A stretch of DNA of 53,958 nucleotides from Irineochytrium annulatum (GCA_027600665.1 JADGJL010000052.1:1-53958); one strand, 5' to 3'. Shown: positions 34,792-47,297, numbered from the stretch's first letter. The notes: a model not told the origin generated them from the letters alone. Program-made: numbers and translations.

Positions 34792-37410
34792 TCACTTCTT
34801 CTTACCTTCCAGCTTCTTGGCGGCCTTGTCCAATTGGGTAATGACAAACGCGTAGTCCGCGGCGACCTCCTTAAGATACCCTGTGAACGACGCGCGAGGT
34901 TAAGGGGACACATACACGAGGGAATCAAAGACGACATACCATAGCGGCCAGACGCGCCAAAGTGACCCGAGCCCATTTTGCAGTCAAAGACGATGACCTA
35001 GAGCGAATTCCTTTTAAATACGTCTGCCTGCGCTTGAACGGAGGATCATAACGATCTCACATGGCGATCCGGGTCGTCCTTCCCACCGTCAACCTCAAAT
35101 TCCCTCAACTTGGCACACCACTTCGCCGGCTCCCAGTAACTCACGCGCGGGTCATTCAGCCCGGCCTTGATCAGCAAATTAGGGAACTTGACGCCCCGTT
35201 TGACGTTGTCGTAAGGCGAGTAACTCATCATGTAGTCGAAGTACGTCTTGTCCTTCGGCGAACCCCACTCTTCATATTCATTTACGGTGAGCGGGATCGT
35301 CTCGTCCATCATCGTTGAGATAACATCGACGAACGGGACGCCTGCAACTGCGGCCGCCGCGACGTTTGGGCGGAGATTGAGGACTGAGCCAATGAGGAGG
35401 CCGCCAGCGGAGCGACCTGGAAAAGGGTGAGCGCGTCGTAGGGCACGGCATGAACACAGAGCGAACGACCGCACCTTCAATGCACATCAACTCGTGCTTG
35501 GTGACGCCCGACTCGACGAGGTAGTCAGCGGCCGCAATGAAATCCGTGAACGTGTTCATTTTGTGGAGAAACTTGCCCGTCTCGTACCATCCGCGTCCGT
35601 TCTATATTGATCCAAAGCCACATGAACTCCCCAATTGGCAATCAATGTTGCGCGCCAACGACTACTCACCTCCCCACCGCCTCTAACCAGCGCCGTCGCC
35701 GTCACAATCCCCCTATCCCAAAAGCTGACCCTCGCCGAGCTAAAGATTGGATTGATCGAGATCCCGTACGACCCATACGCATATAACCAGGTCCTGTTGT
35801 TCCCGCCCTCCTCGCGAGTCCTGAACGTGTCTTTCCTGTACGCCAGAAGAATTGGTATACCGTCAGGGATAGGGGTGTTGCCCGGCGCGGGCACGCGTGT
35901 AGCCGGCGGGATGGGTGCGAAAACGATCTTGGTGGTATAGAGGGATTTGTCGAAGCCGCCAGGGATCTCGACCTCCTTGAGGAGGGTACGGCTTTTTGTT
36001 GAGACGTTGTAGGTCCACGTCTGCTTGGGTTGGAGCGGAGACTGATAGACTTACAAAAGCGATGCGTGCGTGTCAGTTATTACAATAAAGCAGTGGACTT
36101 ACAGAAGCGAACCACATCCGCTTTATAGTTCTGCGTAGACAGTCCTGCACACGTCGCGTTGAAGATCTCCTCGGGGAAGTCGAGCAGGTAAGTAGACGCG
36201 GGCTGGTCCTTCATGACGATGCGGATGCGCTCGAGGCCGCCGCTGCGCTCCATCACCGCGATAAATTTGTCAAAGACGACGAAATCCTCGAGGTTGCGGA
36301 GGGGGTCATATGGAATAATGTCTAAGCCGATATAGGTTACTTGCAATTACGTAGGGTATCAACATACCGGTCCAAAACTCCCGACTGGTTTTGCCAAGAG
36401 GGGTCTTCTGTAGCTTGAAGTTCAAAAACTTCCGCCCGCCGTCGGTGAGGATGACGAAGTTGTCGCCTTGGTGCTCAACGCTGTACTTGTGGTTGAGCTC
36501 CCTCTCGCAGAACAGCCTGCACTCCTCCTCCGGTCGCTCGGCGACCACGTAGTGATACTCGGTCGTCAAGGAGGAGCTCGCCGAGATGAAGATGTATTTC
36601 CCGCTGTTGGACTTGAAGAATCCGACCTCGAACTTCTCGTCGGGTTCCGAGTAGACGACCACGTCAGCGGCGGAGGAGGCACCGGAGGCTACGACGTGGC
36701 GCTTAACGGCGTAGCTGCGGTGGATTTTGTCGAGAATCGAGTAGAAGATAACGGTCGAGTTCGCGTCCCAGGCGATTGAGCCGGCAGCGTCGGTGACACC
36801 GAGATCCGTTACGTCGCCGGAGGAGAGGTTTTGGATGTACAAGTGATAGTATTCATCGCCCGCCGTATCGAGCGCGTATGCGAGCGTCTTGTGGTCGGGC
36901 GAGACCTGTAGTGAATGTCGCGAATGAAGCAAAAACGTCACCGTTTGATATCGGTTTCAATATAGGAAGAGGAGCGCTCGCCCAATTACTTACCTTGACC
37001 GACCCAAGCTCCATGTACTCGTTCTTAAGCTTGTTAATATCAAGATACTCCTCCTCCTGCGCGTCCATGCTGCCCAACCTCCGACAGTAGACCGAATACT
37101 GCAGACCCTTCACGGTCTTGGTGTAGTACCAGTAAGGCTCGACAAAGACGGGAGCTTCCGTGTCATCCTCATTGATGCGAGACAGGAATTCGCCATAGAC
37201 TTCATCGATGAGCTTGGCGTTGGGGTCGATGTGAACGGCCTTGCAGTACGAGTTCTCGGCCTCCAAGTACGCGATGACGTCCGGGTGTTTGGTGTCGTTG
37301 CGGTCCTTGAGCCAGTGGTACTGGTCGACAGGTTCCATGGCGACACCGTGATAGACGTGGGTGTGCGGAACCTTTTTCGCGACGGGGGGCATGGAGACGG
37401 AGGTCGACAT
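34792..37410 (-). CDS. Oligopeptidase B (prolyl oligopeptidase family, S9A)
   Basis: Exons 37410-36994, 36905-36368, 36321-36103, 36049-35670, 35601-35475, 35416-35061, 34997-34940 and 34880-34792 give 727 residues. These enzymes cut short peptides after Arg and Lys. An N-terminal propeller part has QYHWLKDRND and VSPDHKTLAYALDT. The C-terminal alpha/beta-hydrolase part carries the catalytic triad: Ser563 in EGRSAGG, Asp649 in GLNDPRV and His691 in GSGHFGASGRYG. VRGGGE followed by NGRGWYETGKF is the usual oxyanion-loop neighbourhood. Every exon junction restores the family pattern, including split codons in EGRSAGG and in GRYGYLKEV. No signal peptide, so cytosolic. Oligopeptidase B is patchy in fungi, so origin is worth testing. 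Confidence 0.93.
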
Positions 37411-37890
37411 TTTCTGAAATGGCTGGATGGGCTGAAAGCGAACTAACGAAGGAAGCAGAGGTTAGATAAAACCAGCTCGCAGCATCAGCATTATCCCGCG
37501 GGTCCCAAATTCAACTGCCCTTCGACCATCGCCCATGGCAACGCGCAGAAGCAGCCAGCCTTTGCCCCCTGTGGCAGGCCGCCAGCAGCATATCGTGCAA
37601 TCTCCCCATAATAGCGCCGGCAAACTGGCTGGTAGTCTCTCTTCACCCGCCAGCCAGACGGGTGAGTGACAGGAATGCACTCGACCGGAGCGAGTATATC
37701 TCGGCGAGAGTCCGACGCGACCGTTTCTCACCTTGACCTGAAGTCAAAACGGCGGCCAAGCCAACCGTGCCCACTGTACAAGCCTCCCTCGGCAGCATGG
37801 TTGGGAGCCATTCCGCGGTTAGTCAGCATACATAACAGATTCACTTCCATCTCCCGACCACCTCTTTGGTTCCCTGAACTTGCGGAGTTA
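37411..37890. other. Intergenic
   Basis: 5' flank of oligopeptidase B (reverse strand) and upstream flank of the broken GST. No supported gene. Confidence 0.5.
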
Positions 37891-38457
37891 ATGGTCCAGG
37901 GGGCGCCCAAGTACGCGTTATACCAACGCCAGCAACCACGCCCAGCGCCTCGCGATGGCGCTGGAGGAGTTGGGCATCAAGTCCACCGTTGATAATCACG
38001 AGCTTTTCACCGCGATTCGTTGCTGCCTTCGCACGAGGATGGTACTCACCACCGTCACAATTCTGCTGTCCACATCGACCTCGGCGACAAGCCGGCCTGG
38101 GACGTCAACCCGGCTCTCAAGGTCTTTGCTTTTCCTCCTGATGGCGTCCACCTGGCCGAGTTACTAATCATCAACGAGCACCTGCATGACGCCAACGGCC
38201 GGCCGACAGAGCCGCACAAGCCGGCCGCGGTCATGTTCCGGATCCACCGGTAGTTGGATCTCGTCGCACTGCTCTTCCAAAGATTGGTTGTCGACATCGA
38301 CGAGTCTCTCCCCGCGCTCGGCAAGGATTCGGTCAAGTTCGACGAGATCCTGCGCGATGGCGCGAGCGGGAAGGGGTCGTATTTCCTCGGCGATTATTTC
38401 ACGCTCGCGGACGCGGCTGTCGCGCTGTTCGAGGCTGTATGTCATGCTATAGCATGA
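37891..38457 (+). pseudogene. Glutathione S-transferase pseudogene
   Basis: Protein-like sequence runs through several frames. The first frame (ATG 37891) gives APKYALY. The next, shifted near 37925, gives NHAQRLAMALEELGIKST, a typical thioredoxin-fold start of a GST. Near 38020 the frame shifts again to DLGDKPAWDVNPALKVFAF and LAELLIINEHLHDA, the glutathione-site region. A TAG at 38251-38253 interrupts that frame, after which SLPALGKDSVKFDEIL and GSYFLGDYFTLADAAVALFE, the C-terminal GST helices, continue in the same frame. Two frame shifts and one in-frame stop are hard to explain by introns, since no GT..AG pair spans them. Sequencing errors are less likely for all three. Confidence 0.75.
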
Positions 38458-39046
38458 GGGGTAGGAGCTGTCGGAGGGGTTAGAGATAGAGGCCATCGAT
38501 GCACTTGCCTCTGCCGGTGAAGGAGGCTAATTAAAGGGTGGAAGCGGAGGAAGGTGCACGGGACGTCTGGGTGATTATTTGAATTTTCATGTCAACAATG
38601 TTCATGCTAAGCAGTTTTTTGATAAGGGTGTGTTTGAAAAAGAGTGTGCTCTGAACTATCTTATTTAAACATAAAGAAAATTAAATTGCGAACCTTGACC
38701 GCGAAAAAGGAAGCATTTCTCCAGGCTAAAGGACCAAAAAAAGGGTGAAAAAAAATAATTGTAATAACCATCTTCTTGCTTGAGTTCATTATATCTCCCA
38801 ATTAAGCTGCTGTTCAATTGTACTATGTGCGTCAAATGGACTGATTGAGCGTTTTGCATAACCAAGGGCTAATATTGAATAATATGTTAAACGGTGAATC
38901 TCGCGATGAACTATACATGTGGTTGTCGAATGTGCTAGGTGCATTCCGTCAAGCCAGCTCTGTACAAGACGATCTTTTATACTAATTTGTAGAGAGTATG
39001 CTCATCACGTCACAGCATCATCGGTTTAGCCGTTTGCCTGCAACTG
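38458..39046. other. Intergenic, AT-rich
   Basis: AT-rich spacer between the GST relic and the Dap1 gene, including the Dap1 promoter. No frame with family similarity. Confidence 0.5.
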
Positions 39047-39872
39047 ATGGACTATCAGATTGTCACCGTCATTGCCACCATCCTCTTAGGCCTCGTCGTC
39101 GCCAGCACCCTTCGCAAGCGCGATCAGCCGAAGCCTCCTGTCCAAGAGAAGCCCCAGGATCCCCAGCGTCCGCCGTCGAAGAACAAATTCAAGTGTGTTG
39201 TCCTTTTGTTCTAGGATGAGGATTGTGGTGGCGTTGACCAAGATTGCTTTGATTCAGCCCGCCATCCATGACGTCCGAGGGCAGTCTGCCGCCTCCGGGC
39301 ACCAAGACCTTCACAGCGGCCGAGCTTGCGGAGTTTAACGGGTGAGACTTTGATCCTTTGCTCATTTTCCTCCCTCTTCGTTTGCTAATCATATGGGGGA
39401 TTTTTGCAGGACGGATGCCAGCAAGCCCGTCTACTTGGCCGTGAAGGGTACTGGTGAGAAACGTTTTTTGCTCGTCGTGCTTTTTTTTGGAAGAAGGATT
39501 CTGATAGATTATTTTTCGACAGTGTTTGATGTGTCAAAGGCACGGGATATGTATGAGCCTGGGAAGGGATACTCGGTGTTTGCGGGGAAGGATGCGTCCA
39601 AGGTTTGTTCCTTCCTCGTTTCCTCAGGAGTTGTGGGGACAGATAATTAATATTTTTATTAATTCAGGCTCTTGGGATGAGCTCATTAAAGCCGGAGGAC
39701 TGCATCTCCGACTACTCAGGGTTGGGTGAGGAATCGGTATGCATTTTTTTCGTCTATATTCTATGATCGATGATCTTAATAACTAATGCTGTTGACGATG
39801 CAGATGGCGACGCTGAACAAGTGGGCCGCGTATTATGAGAAGAAGTACCCGATCATGGGGAAGGTCGTCTAA
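39047..39872 (+). CDS. DAP1: Dap1/PGRMC-type heme-binding membrane protein
   Basis: Exons 39047-39192, 39258-39341, 39410-39453, 39523-39602, 39668-39736 and 39804-39872 give 163 residues. An N-terminal membrane anchor (YQIVTVIATILLGLVVAS) is followed by a Pro/Lys linker and a cytochrome b5-like domain. That domain shows FTAAELAEFNGTDASKPVYL, VKGTVFDVSKARDMYEPGKG, YSVFAGKDASKALGMSS and a helical C-terminus. The Tyr residues in MYEPGKGY match the heme-coordinating region of Dap1/PGRMC1. These ER proteins bind heme and support cytochrome P450 enzymes of sterol synthesis. The gene converges on the asparaginase gene, with 67 bp between the stops. Confidence 0.93.
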
Positions 39873-39939
39873 ACTGAAACCTCGGGGTGTGCATTGGGGA
39901 AGACAAAGTGAAAACAATAAAATTACTAGTCCGTACATA

Positions 39940-42464
39940 TCAACCAAAAATCCGCAGTGAATCGAGCCTCTTAAGGCCATTCTCGAGCAGCTGGATGCCC
40001 TCCTTCCAGTCCAGCTTCTTGGCGTTGTCCAAGGGGGTCTGCCCAAAATTGTCCTTAAGATCAAGTCTGATCTCGATGCCCGTGCTGTCCACGAAAGATT
40101 CCCGCAGTAAAACCTTCTCCGAGTGTTGAATGCAAAACTCCAAAATGTTCAGCTGCGTCTTCTGTGATGCCTGTTTGCCAACAAAAAATCAACATCTGAG
40201 ACCCTCCACAAAAACAATTGAATATGCTTACGAAGTGCGCGACCGTCCTCCCATCGTACCCGGGTGTGTTCAAATCAACCCCACATTCCACCACCAGCTT
40301 GATCATATCCAAATCCCCTGTCGACGCCGCACCGAACGCGATCCCCATCACATCGTTCGTCTCCTCCTCCGCGAAATGCCCGCCCGCGCTCCTCAGCATC
40401 TGAGCGACATCCTGATACCTCGCCCGCACGGCATCAAACAAGGGCGAGTGGCCGAACCGATCCCGCGCGTGCACGTTCGCGCCGTGCGACAGCAGGACAC
40501 GGACGGCCTCTAGCTGATTCTCCGAGGCCGCGATGTGCATGGGCGTCCGTCCGTCATAGTCGCCCTGGGAGATCATGGTGCCGTACTCGGTCGCCACGAG
40601 CTCGAGCCCCTCGATGTCGCCCGTCCGCGCGGCGTTGCAAAGGAGCATGGGCACGAGCACGCGCTCATAATTTGGGCCGTGGGCCGTGGCGCCCGCGGCG
40701 CTGTCGGCGCGTGGTCGAATGCCGCTGCTGTCGGCGCGTGGCCGGACGCCGGCGCTGTCGGCGCGGGGACGGGCGGTGGCAGAGTCCTTGAGGTCGAGGG
40801 ACTCCAGGTCCATGATGGCGTGAAGTGGGGAGCCCGTGGCGGAGGTGCGGAGGATGGACATGACGGATTGAACGAGGCTTTGGGTCCGCTCGGCGTAGGT
40901 GAAGCGTGTTTGGCGGGGAACCTCCGTTAGTTCGCCACGGAGGTTCTTCCGGACTAGGTCACGGCATTCGGCTGCGGGCAAGCCCTTGCCAAGGAGGTAG
41001 CTCAGCTTCGTTAGCGCGCACTCTGTTGTCATGTCACCACCTGGGACCACTCCGATTCTGTCGGCGTGATGTCAGCATGCTCCAGATAGAAAGTTTATGT
41101 CTCCTGCAACAACTCACTTGAGCAATGCCTTTCCCGTCTCGTAAAGATCCGTCACCAACCCCCGGCTGCATTGAGTGCAATTCACAATGACAACCCCTCT
41201 GTCACTCGCCTCCCTCAGCGCTGCGAGGAGCTCCGGCCGATTGCTCGGCGCATTGCCGGACCCGAACGTTTCCAATACCACGCCCGCGACGGGAGGGCTG
41301 AGAAACGCTCTAACGACTGCCTGGTTAGCCCACAAACTCACTACTCCAAGGCAAAAAATACATACCTTACTGTCGCCTCCGTAATCCCCGGAAACAGCCT
41401 GAGCGCCGCCACGGAAGCATTCAACCGCTTCTCCGCCTTGAATTTTGCGATGGCGGTTGGCCGGCAGATCTCGGACCACGAGACGTCGATGTTGATGCCC
41501 ACGGACACAAGCGGCCTGCAATTGGGGGAGTCGAAGGCCCGGAAGTCGAATGCGTTCACTTTTGACGATCGGTTGCCGCGGTACAGCTTTTGAGCGAAGA
41601 ATAGCGTCACCTCCGGAATCACAAAATGGCCCGCGATCGTCAAGGCGCCGAGGAGGTTCTCGACGGCGTCGTTGCGGACCTCTGCTATCGGAACCTGCGA
41701 CCCGGTCAAAATGACGGTCTTTCCGAGATCCTCAAGCATGAAGGAGAGGGCGCTGGCGGTGTAGGCCATCGTGTCCGTGCCGTGTAGGACGACGAACGCG
41801 TCGAATATCGTGTAGTTGACTTCGATGTCCGTCGCGATTTTGCACCAATCCTTCATAGCTGAGCGCCAGGTCAGCAACGTATCACGATGTTCAATGATGC
41901 TCACTCATATTGCTCGAGTCCATAAGCGGATCGTACTCTAAGATAGCATACTTTGTCCTCTTCCCATACATCGACATGGGCGACAACATGACCGGCAGCT
42001 TCCCCCTCTTGACCTGTGTCCCATTGATGATCATCGTCGGCTCCCCCTGCGACACAGTCCGCCCCGGTTCGGGACCCTCGCCACCCGGGTAGCTCAGTGG
42101 GAGGTTGACGGGTGTGAACGAGTCAGAGTCAGAGTCGACCGCGTCGATGTCGTGGAAGCGCCTCATCCTCGAGAGAACGCTGATCAGGAACCCCGGGGCG
42201 GGCGAGTAGCCCTCCATGGAGTTTCGCATCCCGATTGTGCCGCCAGTGTAGAGGATCAGGACCTTGGACACCTGATCCACGGTCTGGATCAGAGCCTCGA
42301 GGGAGTCGTGTCGTGCCGTTTCTGGGGACGAAATGTCAGCCCGTTACCGATATCGACCCTTGCAGAAGCGACCGACACCTACCAACGACGTCGTTCACAT
42401 AGATTGAGGCCCTGTCCGAGATATCAGGCACGGCCGGGAGATCCTTGTCCTGGATTGGCGTCAT
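39940..42464 (-). CDS. Asparaginase I-type protein with ankyrin repeats
   Basis: Exons 42464-42383, 42321-41905, 41858-41366, 41309-41118, 41057-40232 and 40170-39940 give 746 residues. The N-terminal 380 residues are a type I L-asparaginase: the catalytic Thr is in LYTGGTIG (Thr53), the second motif is VVLHGTDTMAYTASAL, then TGSQVPIAEVRNDAVEN and VLETFGSGNAP. The C-terminal part has several ankyrin repeats (DGRTPMHIAASENQLEAVRV, FGHSPLFDAV, DGRTVAHFA). This domain order is that of the vertebrate 60-kDa lysophospholipase/asparaginase (ASPG) and some fungal enzymes. Between the domains is a threefold short repeat. It probably hydrolyses asparagine; lysophospholipase activity is possible. Confidence 0.92.
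40698..40776 (-). repeat. Threefold RPRADS(A/S)G tandem repeat in coding sequence
   Basis: Three near-identical units of 24-27 bp, each encoding RPRADS plus two or three small residues, lie in the linker between the asparaginase and ankyrin domains. The units differ by a few bases, as in a recently expanded minisatellite. Confidence 0.85.
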
Positions 42465-43187
42465 GCTGTGGATCCTCGCGTTGTTATCCTTCTCGTTCCC
42501 GCCCACAGCAGATCGAAGGCTTTCCGGAACTCAGCCGGATTTTCGGAGGGCGTCAATTCATCTGAAAGCCTCACCCCTTGCGCCACTGCCCGTGCCACCG
42601 TCCTGACATTGGCTTGGCCATTTCACCGGCCAGAGTCTGCCATCGTAAGTGATCACCCGATCAGCAAGATGATGGTGGTGAGATCCAGGACCTCGATGGG
42701 AAAGCGCGGCCTAAAATCCTGGTGGAAGTGTCCTCGCACCTCGCTCCTCGCTCCTCGCTCTTCCATCTTTGCGTAGTTTGATTTTGTTCTTATTGCTGAC
42801 CGACCTGCGCTGTTCCTCCCTGATGGTCGACGGCAAAAGCAACGTCAACGTCGCAGAACGTCGGGCTGATGATTTGCTTCACCCTCTGTCAAAAACTTGT
42901 GCGACATCCTGCTTTTCCTTCCTTTTTCTTGTTGGTATTGCTGAAGAGAAGCCTGGCCTTCTCCGACCTGACGTGGGATCCTCCCTCATCCCATCCCCGA
43001 CCGCCATCCCAGGCACCCCCCGATCGTCCGGCCTAGATCTGCTCGGGCGGACCGGACTGATTTTGGGCGGACAGGACGCACACCACGGACGAACGAACTG
43101 CTCGTCGAGACGGACGAGTGACTTTCGGAGGCTCATCTGCTCGGAGGCAATTCGAGGAGACAGCCGCGAAGGGGAGACGGTGTTCGC
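42465..43187. promoter_or_regulatory. Divergent intergenic region
   Basis: A 723-bp space between the start codons of the asparaginase gene (-) and the multi-RRM gene (+), so it should hold both promoters. A threefold CTCGCTC repeat is at 42741-42761. No coding frame with family signals was seen. Confidence 0.5.
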
Positions 43188-46100
43188 ATGATGAAATCGC
43201 TCGCCCCGTCCACTGTTCTGGTGAAGTTCGAGCAGTGGGTGAACCCGGCCAGCATTGTGGAGTTGTTCGGACCCAGGTACAGAAGCCAGCGACCCATTGG
43301 ATGCTCATCTTATTCGTTGCAGAGATGGACTGGATGCCGTGGATCGACCCCAACAGAACCTGGTGAAGCTACGCTTCCGGTCGGCCGAGGACGCCAGCGT
43401 GGCCCTGACCCACATCCACGACATCTTTGGCGCGACCGACGTTAACGCCGAGCTGTCCCTGGATGATAGCTTGCATCACGATCCTGGCATGGTGATGATG
43501 GATGGTGGCCGCGCTCGTGTTTCTCATCGAGGTGCGGGTGGGGTTGGTCAGCCTAACATGCGTGACCGACCGAGGAGCACCAGCGTCAGCTCGACAGGGT
43601 CCGCCGCGGGAGGCGCCGGGGAAGGCCGACGACGCGCTATGCACCGTCACCAACAACAACAACAACAGCAAACCGGAGGGATGGGCGGGCACCCGCTTAA
43701 CCAGAAGGCACAGGGCATGATGATGGCGGATAACGGGAGCGACGATTTGGATGGGGATCAGGGGAACGGGAGGTTGTGTGATCCCAAGATACCGCCGGCG
43801 CGCACTATCTACGTGACCAATTTGGGGTCGAAGGATAAGGTTAAATGTTTTTTTTTGTGCTGAGTGGAGGTGTACACTGACTTCTTTCCTACAAAGGCGG
43901 ATATCAAGGGTCTCTGCATGACACTGCCTGGCTTCGTTCGCGTTCAGTTTGGCCAGACCAACTTCAGGGTGGTTTTAAAAGACGCAGAGCAGGCGAAGGA
44001 TGCCATGGCGAGGATTTTGGCGACGAACAAGTCTTTTAAGGCGAGTTACGCGAGGAAGGAGCCGGAGGAGAAGAGAATTGAAGAGCTCGGGGAGCCGTCG
44101 AAGGTATGCGCGGAAGGTCCTCGCCGATGATTGCATAGGCGTTGACGTTTATTGTCGCCTAGGTTCTCTGGACCTCCACTCTTTACTGGCTCGAGCCCGA
44201 GTTCAGAAAATACCTGATGACGTACGAGGGCTTTGAGCGCATGGTCTTCGACACGGCCCACAGTTGGGTCCACTTCCGCGACGTCGATTGCGCCCGACGC
44301 GCCCTCGAAGACATGAATGCAACCACGAACCTTTACTCTGTTTACTCCAAAAAGTTCGACCGCGAGACGGGGAATGCCATCCATCCAAACGCCATGCAGT
44401 CGTCGAACAGCAACTCGCAGCAGCACCAGCAGCATCAGCAGCAGCGCGGGAGAGACGGCCTCAATCGCAACAGCTCGATGCCGGCCTTGAGCAAAACGCA
44501 GGATCACGGCATGAGTGGTGGCGCCAGGTCACAGTGGGATAGTGCTACGGATCCGCGCGGCGAGTATAACCCCGGTGGCCCGGGGTACCATCAGCAATTG
44601 CCACCGGGCTTCGTGCCGTCCCTTCACGGCGGTGCGGGGCAGCACATGTCCCTCCATGGCGGCGTGAACGGGAGCGGCGGCGGGATGGCCTTCCACGGTG
44701 GAGGTAGTCACGTAGGAAACGGCAGCGGGCTTCCGTTGTCGGTGCTGCCGCAGGTTGCGGCCGCGCGGAGGCCGCCGTTGACTCCGCCGCCAGACGTGAT
44801 GGCGGGCAGGCCGCACATGGGGATTAGGAAGATGGCGTCGCATGGCGCCTTTACGACGGGGTTGCCTGGGGCGATGAAGAAGGACACGGATTTGTTTGGG
44901 GCGATGGGAGGCGTTAAGGTGCAGAGCTCGGTTGGGGCTGAGCATTTCCCCGTCAGGAGGATTAATACGAAGCTTCCGACACAGGTGGGTTTACCTTATG
45001 TGTCCATGCTTCATATATATATTTTAACGCTTCATGGAAAGATCATCTCCAATATCCTGCTGATCCGCAACTCAGCGATCACGGATGAGCTTGAGCTACG
45101 ATCTATATTCAACCGCATTCCTGGGTTCGGCGATATCCTCTTCAACAACGCCGGCCCAATTCACATGCTCTTTGTCCGCTTTTTCTCCGTCGACGCGGCC
45201 CGTATTGCCTTCGGTAGCTACGAGCTCCGGGAGGTCCTCTCCAAGGGTTATGGCAGCGTTAGCGTCCAGTACCGCAAGCAAGGAGGGGTGCCGGAACAGT
45301 GGGACCATTTCCTGATCGAGTCCCTCGATGACGATGCCAAATCTTCGTCCAACGAGAGCAGCGACGACCACTACTCGACCGATATCGGACTTCCACAGCT
45401 CAACGGCCAGCCCTTCCGACCGGAGGACGTGGAGGACTCGTATGGATCCATGTCACCGCCGTCGGTCGTCGAGTCCGCCGCGCTCGCAAATATCACCACC
45501 TCCGCCTCAAACGCGACGATGCCCCAATTCGGTCCTGCAGGGCTTGCCATGGCGTCGGTCGACCCATGGGCCCGCCCGCCGTCACTTGCGGGGCCCGGGA
45601 ACCTTAGCCTGTCAACCCAGTCCACGATTGGCTCCCTTGCTGGGAAGGACGTCTGGGCTGCTGAGAACTCCATTAATCCTGCCCCGCGTTTCTCCGCCGA
45701 TCCCTGGGGCCCTGGGGCTGCGATAAACTCGCCGGCGTCCGCAGTTCCGAGCGCGACTTCGCAGGAGTGGCACGCGCCGATCATCGCAATCGCGTCGCCG
45801 TCGCAGAAGCCGAAGCAGCCAAGTCCGCTTGGGAGGCCGGAGGAGAAAAGGAACGAGGATATTTGGAGAGGCGGACCGCTGAATGGGTTTGACTACAGCC
45901 CATCGAAGAAGGTGGAGTTACTGGGTTCGAACGATGTAAGGGTTTTGCTAACATGAGCGTAATTTCACAGTGGTTCGACGATGCGGACGGCTCCATCTTC
46001 TCCCCCGTCGATAGGGCTTCCCGCTCCGTATCGGAGGGTATGATCGGGCAGGTATCTCGCGTCAGCAGCGGCGGAAGTGGGAACGTGTCCAAGTCGAGCT

Positions 46101-46741
46101 CGCTGGCCTCGATCTCGTCGCTCTCGAAGCTGTCGACCTTCAACCCGGACGCCAACTCGTTCATCCCGTCCTGGACAACCGACGAGCCTCCCTCGGCTGA
46201 AGCGCTTGAGGCCGCGAGGCTTAGGGCTAGCGGCAACAGCGCGGGGCTCATCCACCAGAAGCAGGGGAAGGCGATGCGACATACGAGCCTTGGAAAGGCG
46301 ACTTTCATTGACGAGGACGAAGAGGAGGAAAGGATGTTCCGCGGATTGACGTCGCCGCCGGAAACCTCGGGCCTTCCGAGCATGCTGTCGTCCATCACGC
46401 CGCCGTTGACGCCTTCAAACGGTGGTAGCGTCAACAACAGCCCGTCGATGAGGAAGGGCACATTAAATTTGACTTCCCTTGGCAACGGCGTGGGGCCAGG
46501 TGCCGGGGTCGCGACGGGGGGTCCCGACGCTGAGGAGCTCAGGTCCTTACTTGCGGCGTCGGCCGAGAGGTTGGCATCGGTCGAGCAGAAGATGGGGGTG
46601 GCCGTGGAGGCGATAAGGGCTTCTGGTTTGCCTGTGGCCGACGGCGTTCAGGATGGCGGAGGTGTGGAGCAGATGACGGACGTGGTGTTGCAGTTCGTTA
46701 TGGGGATGCTCGCGGAGAGAAGGCAGGCGTTGGAGAAGTAG
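43188..46741 (+). CDS. Multi-RRM RNA-binding protein
   Basis: Exons 43188-43276, 43323-43839, 43897-44103, 44163-44984, 45042-45935 and 45971-46741 give 1099 residues. Four RRM-like units can be traced. Unit 1 starts STVLVKFEQWVNPASIVELF. Unit 2 has RTIYVTNLGSKDKADIKGLC and FVRVQFGQTNFRVVLKDAEQ. Unit 3 is VLWTSTLYWLEPEFRKYLMT with SWVHFRDVDCARRALEDM. Unit 4 is NILLIRNSAITDELELRSIF with MLFVRFFSVDAARIAFGSYE. Between them are Gly/His/Gln-rich linkers, including a seven-Gln run near 43655. The C-terminal third is Ser/Pro-rich with a short helix at the end. RNA binding is inferred. The whole-protein architecture does not match a named family I know. A 57-nt intron at 44985-45041 is in frame. Confidence 0.72.
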
Positions 46742-47297
46742 CTGGATTGGAGACTGCGCATATTTGGGGAGTGTTAAAGTGGTTGATGAATGCGCTACGG
46801 GGATGCGTGCCGATGGTCCACATGAATTACCATTTCTTTGGTTTGCTCTTTTATTCCCTTGTTTCTCTTTCATGGTCTTTGTTTTCTACTGGGTCGCAAC
46901 CCTATGCTCGTTTTTCTTAGCCACTAGAATTCACCTAACCTATTGTGTTTTGTCGTTCCTCTCTCTTTTTTTTTTTGAGTTGCTTCATCAATATCGTGAG
47001 CTGCTACTACAATTCTCGCCTTCCCCTTTCCCTCGCTTCTTTCTTAATATTTGCTTGCTTGCCCTTTCCATACCTTTTCCATACATAGCCTTCTAGCCTT
47101 CCTTAAACTCACACACCACACAAACAGCACTGAAATGGACCCTGGATTTTGCATCCATTTAATACATGATAGATAAGGTATCATCGACAGGTTTTTAGTT
47201 TTTTATGCGCTGAGACGACATCCACCGGCGCGAACTCGAAGGCGAGATTCGACGACATTCCCAAATTCAAGGTCGGGCCACCACGAACGGTAGCCTC
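46742..47297. other. Intergenic, T-rich
   Basis: T-rich 3' UTR of the multi-RRM gene and the promoter of the CK2 beta gene. No supported ORF. Confidence 0.5.

Noticed and set aside
45781..46485. Reverse-strand frame of 234 codons
   Set aside because: It is antisense to the last exons of the multi-RRM gene and has no known domain.
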